Assembly: GCA_000226015.1 (NCBI GenBank)
Contig: JH154128.1
Location: 273,208 to 337,207, forward strand
DNA length: 64,000 nucleotides
Direction of reading: 5' to 3'
Source of the DNA: Mnemiopsis leidyi
Lineage: Eukaryota; Ctenophora; Tentaculata; Lobata; Bolinopsidae
How positions within the stretch are numbered: position 1 is the stretch's first letter; every line of letters begins with the position of its first letter. Positions 61,740 to 64,000 of the stretch are shown here, piece after piece. Position numbers and translations under genes: made by a program. Under the pieces are notes generated by a model, which saw only the letters and a program-made list of their open reading frames with translations, made no database searches and was not told the DNA's origin.

Positions 61740-62860
61740 ATATTTTTATTTATGAATCTTGTATTTTTCTTGTCCTAACTTGAGCCGGTTAGCTCATGTA
61801 AATAATGGTACTGGCGTGTCTTCAATCATTCTTTGGCCGGGGGTTGTTCACATATTAAGTAATCAGCTAGGGGGAGGGGTTTTTTAAATGACTACGGAGG
61901 GGGAAGGGGGCTTCGGCCATAATTACGTTATAAAATTTTGTCCTAGATCGGGTAGTGTGGAATGCTGCGGAAGTCTTAGAGGGAGCAATTTTTCTTGAAC
62001 TCAGTTTGAAAATCTAAAATAAAGCAAAACATTCTCCAATTCTTCCCCTTTAAACCTGAAAAATGTTATACTCCACTTCATGAACGGTACCCTTTAATGA
62101 TAACTTAATTGTTGGACGACCCCATAAACGTGCCAAGATAACCTTGGGTTGCTTACAATTCAGGTTACAATGCACTACTAACGTATCGAGGACGTATATC
62201 GAGGATGTATATCCAGGTGTCTGAGCTGTGACTGGCTAAGTTATGTGACTCCTTACCCGAGCAGCTTAGTGCTTACACAGCTTAATTCAGTTTTCCGTAC
62301 ATCTGAGCAGCAAATTGAACTTCTCCGTTTTAGAAAACAACAAATTAGCCGTTAGAAATCTTGAAATACTTTTATAATGCCCAAATGACAAAGTTAAAGC
62401 CCTTGATTTGAAATCAGAATCGATTAAAAATAGCTTACAGAGCAAGACATAATTCATAAAATGAATAAAAAATAAATACATAGTCCGAAAAAAATCATTC
62501 CATTCACGAAATTTTTTCTGACACGTAGTTAAACTATCTTTAAATCATGAAACAGTATGGGCTATTAGTCAATAAAGACACCTTGGTTGTTATGAAAGGA
62601 AACCTGAAGTGTCCAGAAACATGGATGGTCGGTGGGGATTAGGACCCACTTAAATCACTTGTTATTACATTACTACACTAAAGTCAGGCACCCATATATA
62701 AAAACCTCTTATATCACCGTCTTAATCTCTGACAAGTATTACCGGACCTATTTAACAAGGAAGTCCTGACATATTACCTGTACAGGCTTGGTACTCTCCT
62801 AGATACGTTAACCACATGTTAACGGTTACCCTTTAAATACTGTGTTATTGAAAAGTACTG
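61740..62860. other. Convergent intergenic region
   Basis: Lies between the ends of RPS25 (plus) and the METTL6-like gene (minus). Contains G-rich patches (about 61869-61910). No gene seen. Confidence 0.5.
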
Positions 62861-62873
62861 TCACAGCTTTATG

Positions 62874-63949
62874 TCATGAAGTGTTCGATTGAGAACGGAG
62901 TCTGAATTGAGATTGAACAAAAATTCGTGGAACTGAGATGCCTTCCTTCTTGTTGGACGTTTCTTTCTCCACATAATAGTTAAAACTTGTCTCAAACCCC
63001 TCGTTTTCGAAGAGTGCAGCCATTTCCTCTGAAAACGGACTATATAAATATTATCACAATTAAATTGAAAACCTTAAGTAAAAAACACAATTATCTGTAA
63101 TACATGAATAACTCCTAGGTTTAACTCCCATATAATATATTACTATCAAACAAAAACATGGTAGAGAACTAAATCATACCAGTGGTAAAGTAGTAGGCCC
63201 TTGTTCCGTCTTGGCGCTTATAGAAATTTTCTTGTATCTTGTGTCCGGATTTGAACCTCAGCATGGCATGATCGTACAGACCGTAATCTCGGAGTATTAC
63301 CACTCCTCCTGGTTTTAGAACCTGAGAAATAAACTATATCTTGGTCTGATAACTGATTATTGTCTTCATGTAATCGTAGATAAATTCTATGTGTGAATTC
63401 AAGTTATCAAGAAATTCTGCAACTCAGTTAGTTTGGTGTTACGCGATAATTGCAATAAATATTAAACGCTTAGTTCACCTGTTTGATATTCTGAATAGCA
63501 AGAGACATTTTCTCGGGAGCTATTGCAGACAAGACATAAATAAGTGTAATGAGATCGACGGATTGAGGAGGGATGTGTTGGGTCAAGGGTGGGTCTGGGT
63601 TCGTGATGTCACTTTGGAAACAGGAGATCTTCTCGGGGTCGTATTGGAGGTGACCCTAAAGATATGGTTAGATTTCAAAGTTAGCATTCACCATTAACCA
63701 CATCGCAAAGGTCTCTATGAATTAAGTATTTGCTTTACAAAGACTTAAAGACAAAAAGAAAAGCACTGTTAACGCTTTTCAATATAAATATGATCTTAAC
63801 GGAACACGCCAGCTGCTCACCTTGACCAAATCAACAGCTCGAGGAGAAAGATCACACCCGTAGAAGAACAAATTCGGAAACTCTCCTCTGAGCGGGTAGA
63901 TGGTGTTACCGACTCCACAACCAACTTCAAACACCGTTCCGCCGCCCTC
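62874..63949 (-). CDS. METTL6: METTL6-like tRNA(Ser) m3C methyltransferase, C-terminal 200 aa (partial)
   Basis: Four minus-strand exons: 63949-63821, 63655-63479, 63321-63180 and 63028-62874. The gene continues beyond the right edge. SAM-binding motif [15 protein letters not shown], then [13 protein letters not shown] (acidic post-I), [52 protein letters not shown] and a C-terminal [34 protein letters not shown] and NKKEG..VPR point to METTL6 rather than METTL2/8. Predicted to methylate C32 of serine tRNAs. Phases close across all visible junctions. Confidence 0.92.
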
Positions 63950-64000
63950 CTGGGGTAAACTTTTGTAGTGTGTGATAATTAAGTCAGGTGTAGACTGTTG

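Overview
This looks like about 64 kb of nuclear DNA from an invertebrate animal. The evidence is AT-rich sequence, GT-AG introns, cytoplasmic ribosomal protein genes, an exon junction complex gene (CASC3), a GT31 glycosyltransferase, a tRNA-derived SINE, LINE fragments, MITEs and microsatellites. Several genes have a splice acceptor one to a few bases before the ATG, and tightly packed same-strand genes are separated by only about 230-550 bp. That pattern fits spliced-leader trans-splicing with polycistronic units, as known in hydrozoans, ctenophores, flatworms, tunicates, chaetognaths and others. I cannot fix the phylum from the sequence.

Layout. Positions 1-27.3 kb are gene-poor. They hold minisatellites, a (TG)n tract with an assembly gap, a 577-bp-offset duplication, several RFX X-box-like palindromes and one lone exon that looks like a pentraxin/LamG domain. 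Positions 27.4-40.9 kb (minus strand) hold a 14-exon CASC3/Barentsz gene whose exon phases I could close from ATG to stop (766 aa). Inside its introns sit an intronless beta-1,3-galactosyltransferase-like gene (same strand) and a small EF-hand gene (opposite strand). At 41.3-42.65 kb (minus) is an intact RPUSD2-like gene whose active-site motifs are degraded. Positions 42.8-50.2 kb are repeat-rich: four SINE copies, a LINE fragment split by a hAT-like MITE, a GC-rich repeat island and a Tigger-like MITE.

Positions 50.3-61.7 kb form a plus-strand run of growth and RNA genes: LSM4, ubiquitin-RPS27A, RPL13, RPL8, a two-KH hnRNP K-like protein, a peroxiredoxin-like SelU/PRXL2 protein, RPL7A and RPS25. 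The SelU-like gene has an in-frame TGA exactly where the redox cysteine of its relatives lies (UxxC). It also has a good SECIS candidate about 155 bp after the real stop, so I read it as a selenoprotein. At 62.9-63.95 kb (minus) is the 3' part of a METTL6-type tRNA m3C methyltransferase that runs off the right edge.

The main points of interest are the selenoprotein, the putative trans-spliced translation-gene operon and the RPUSD2-like pseudoenzyme. No complete new defence or mobile system was seen.
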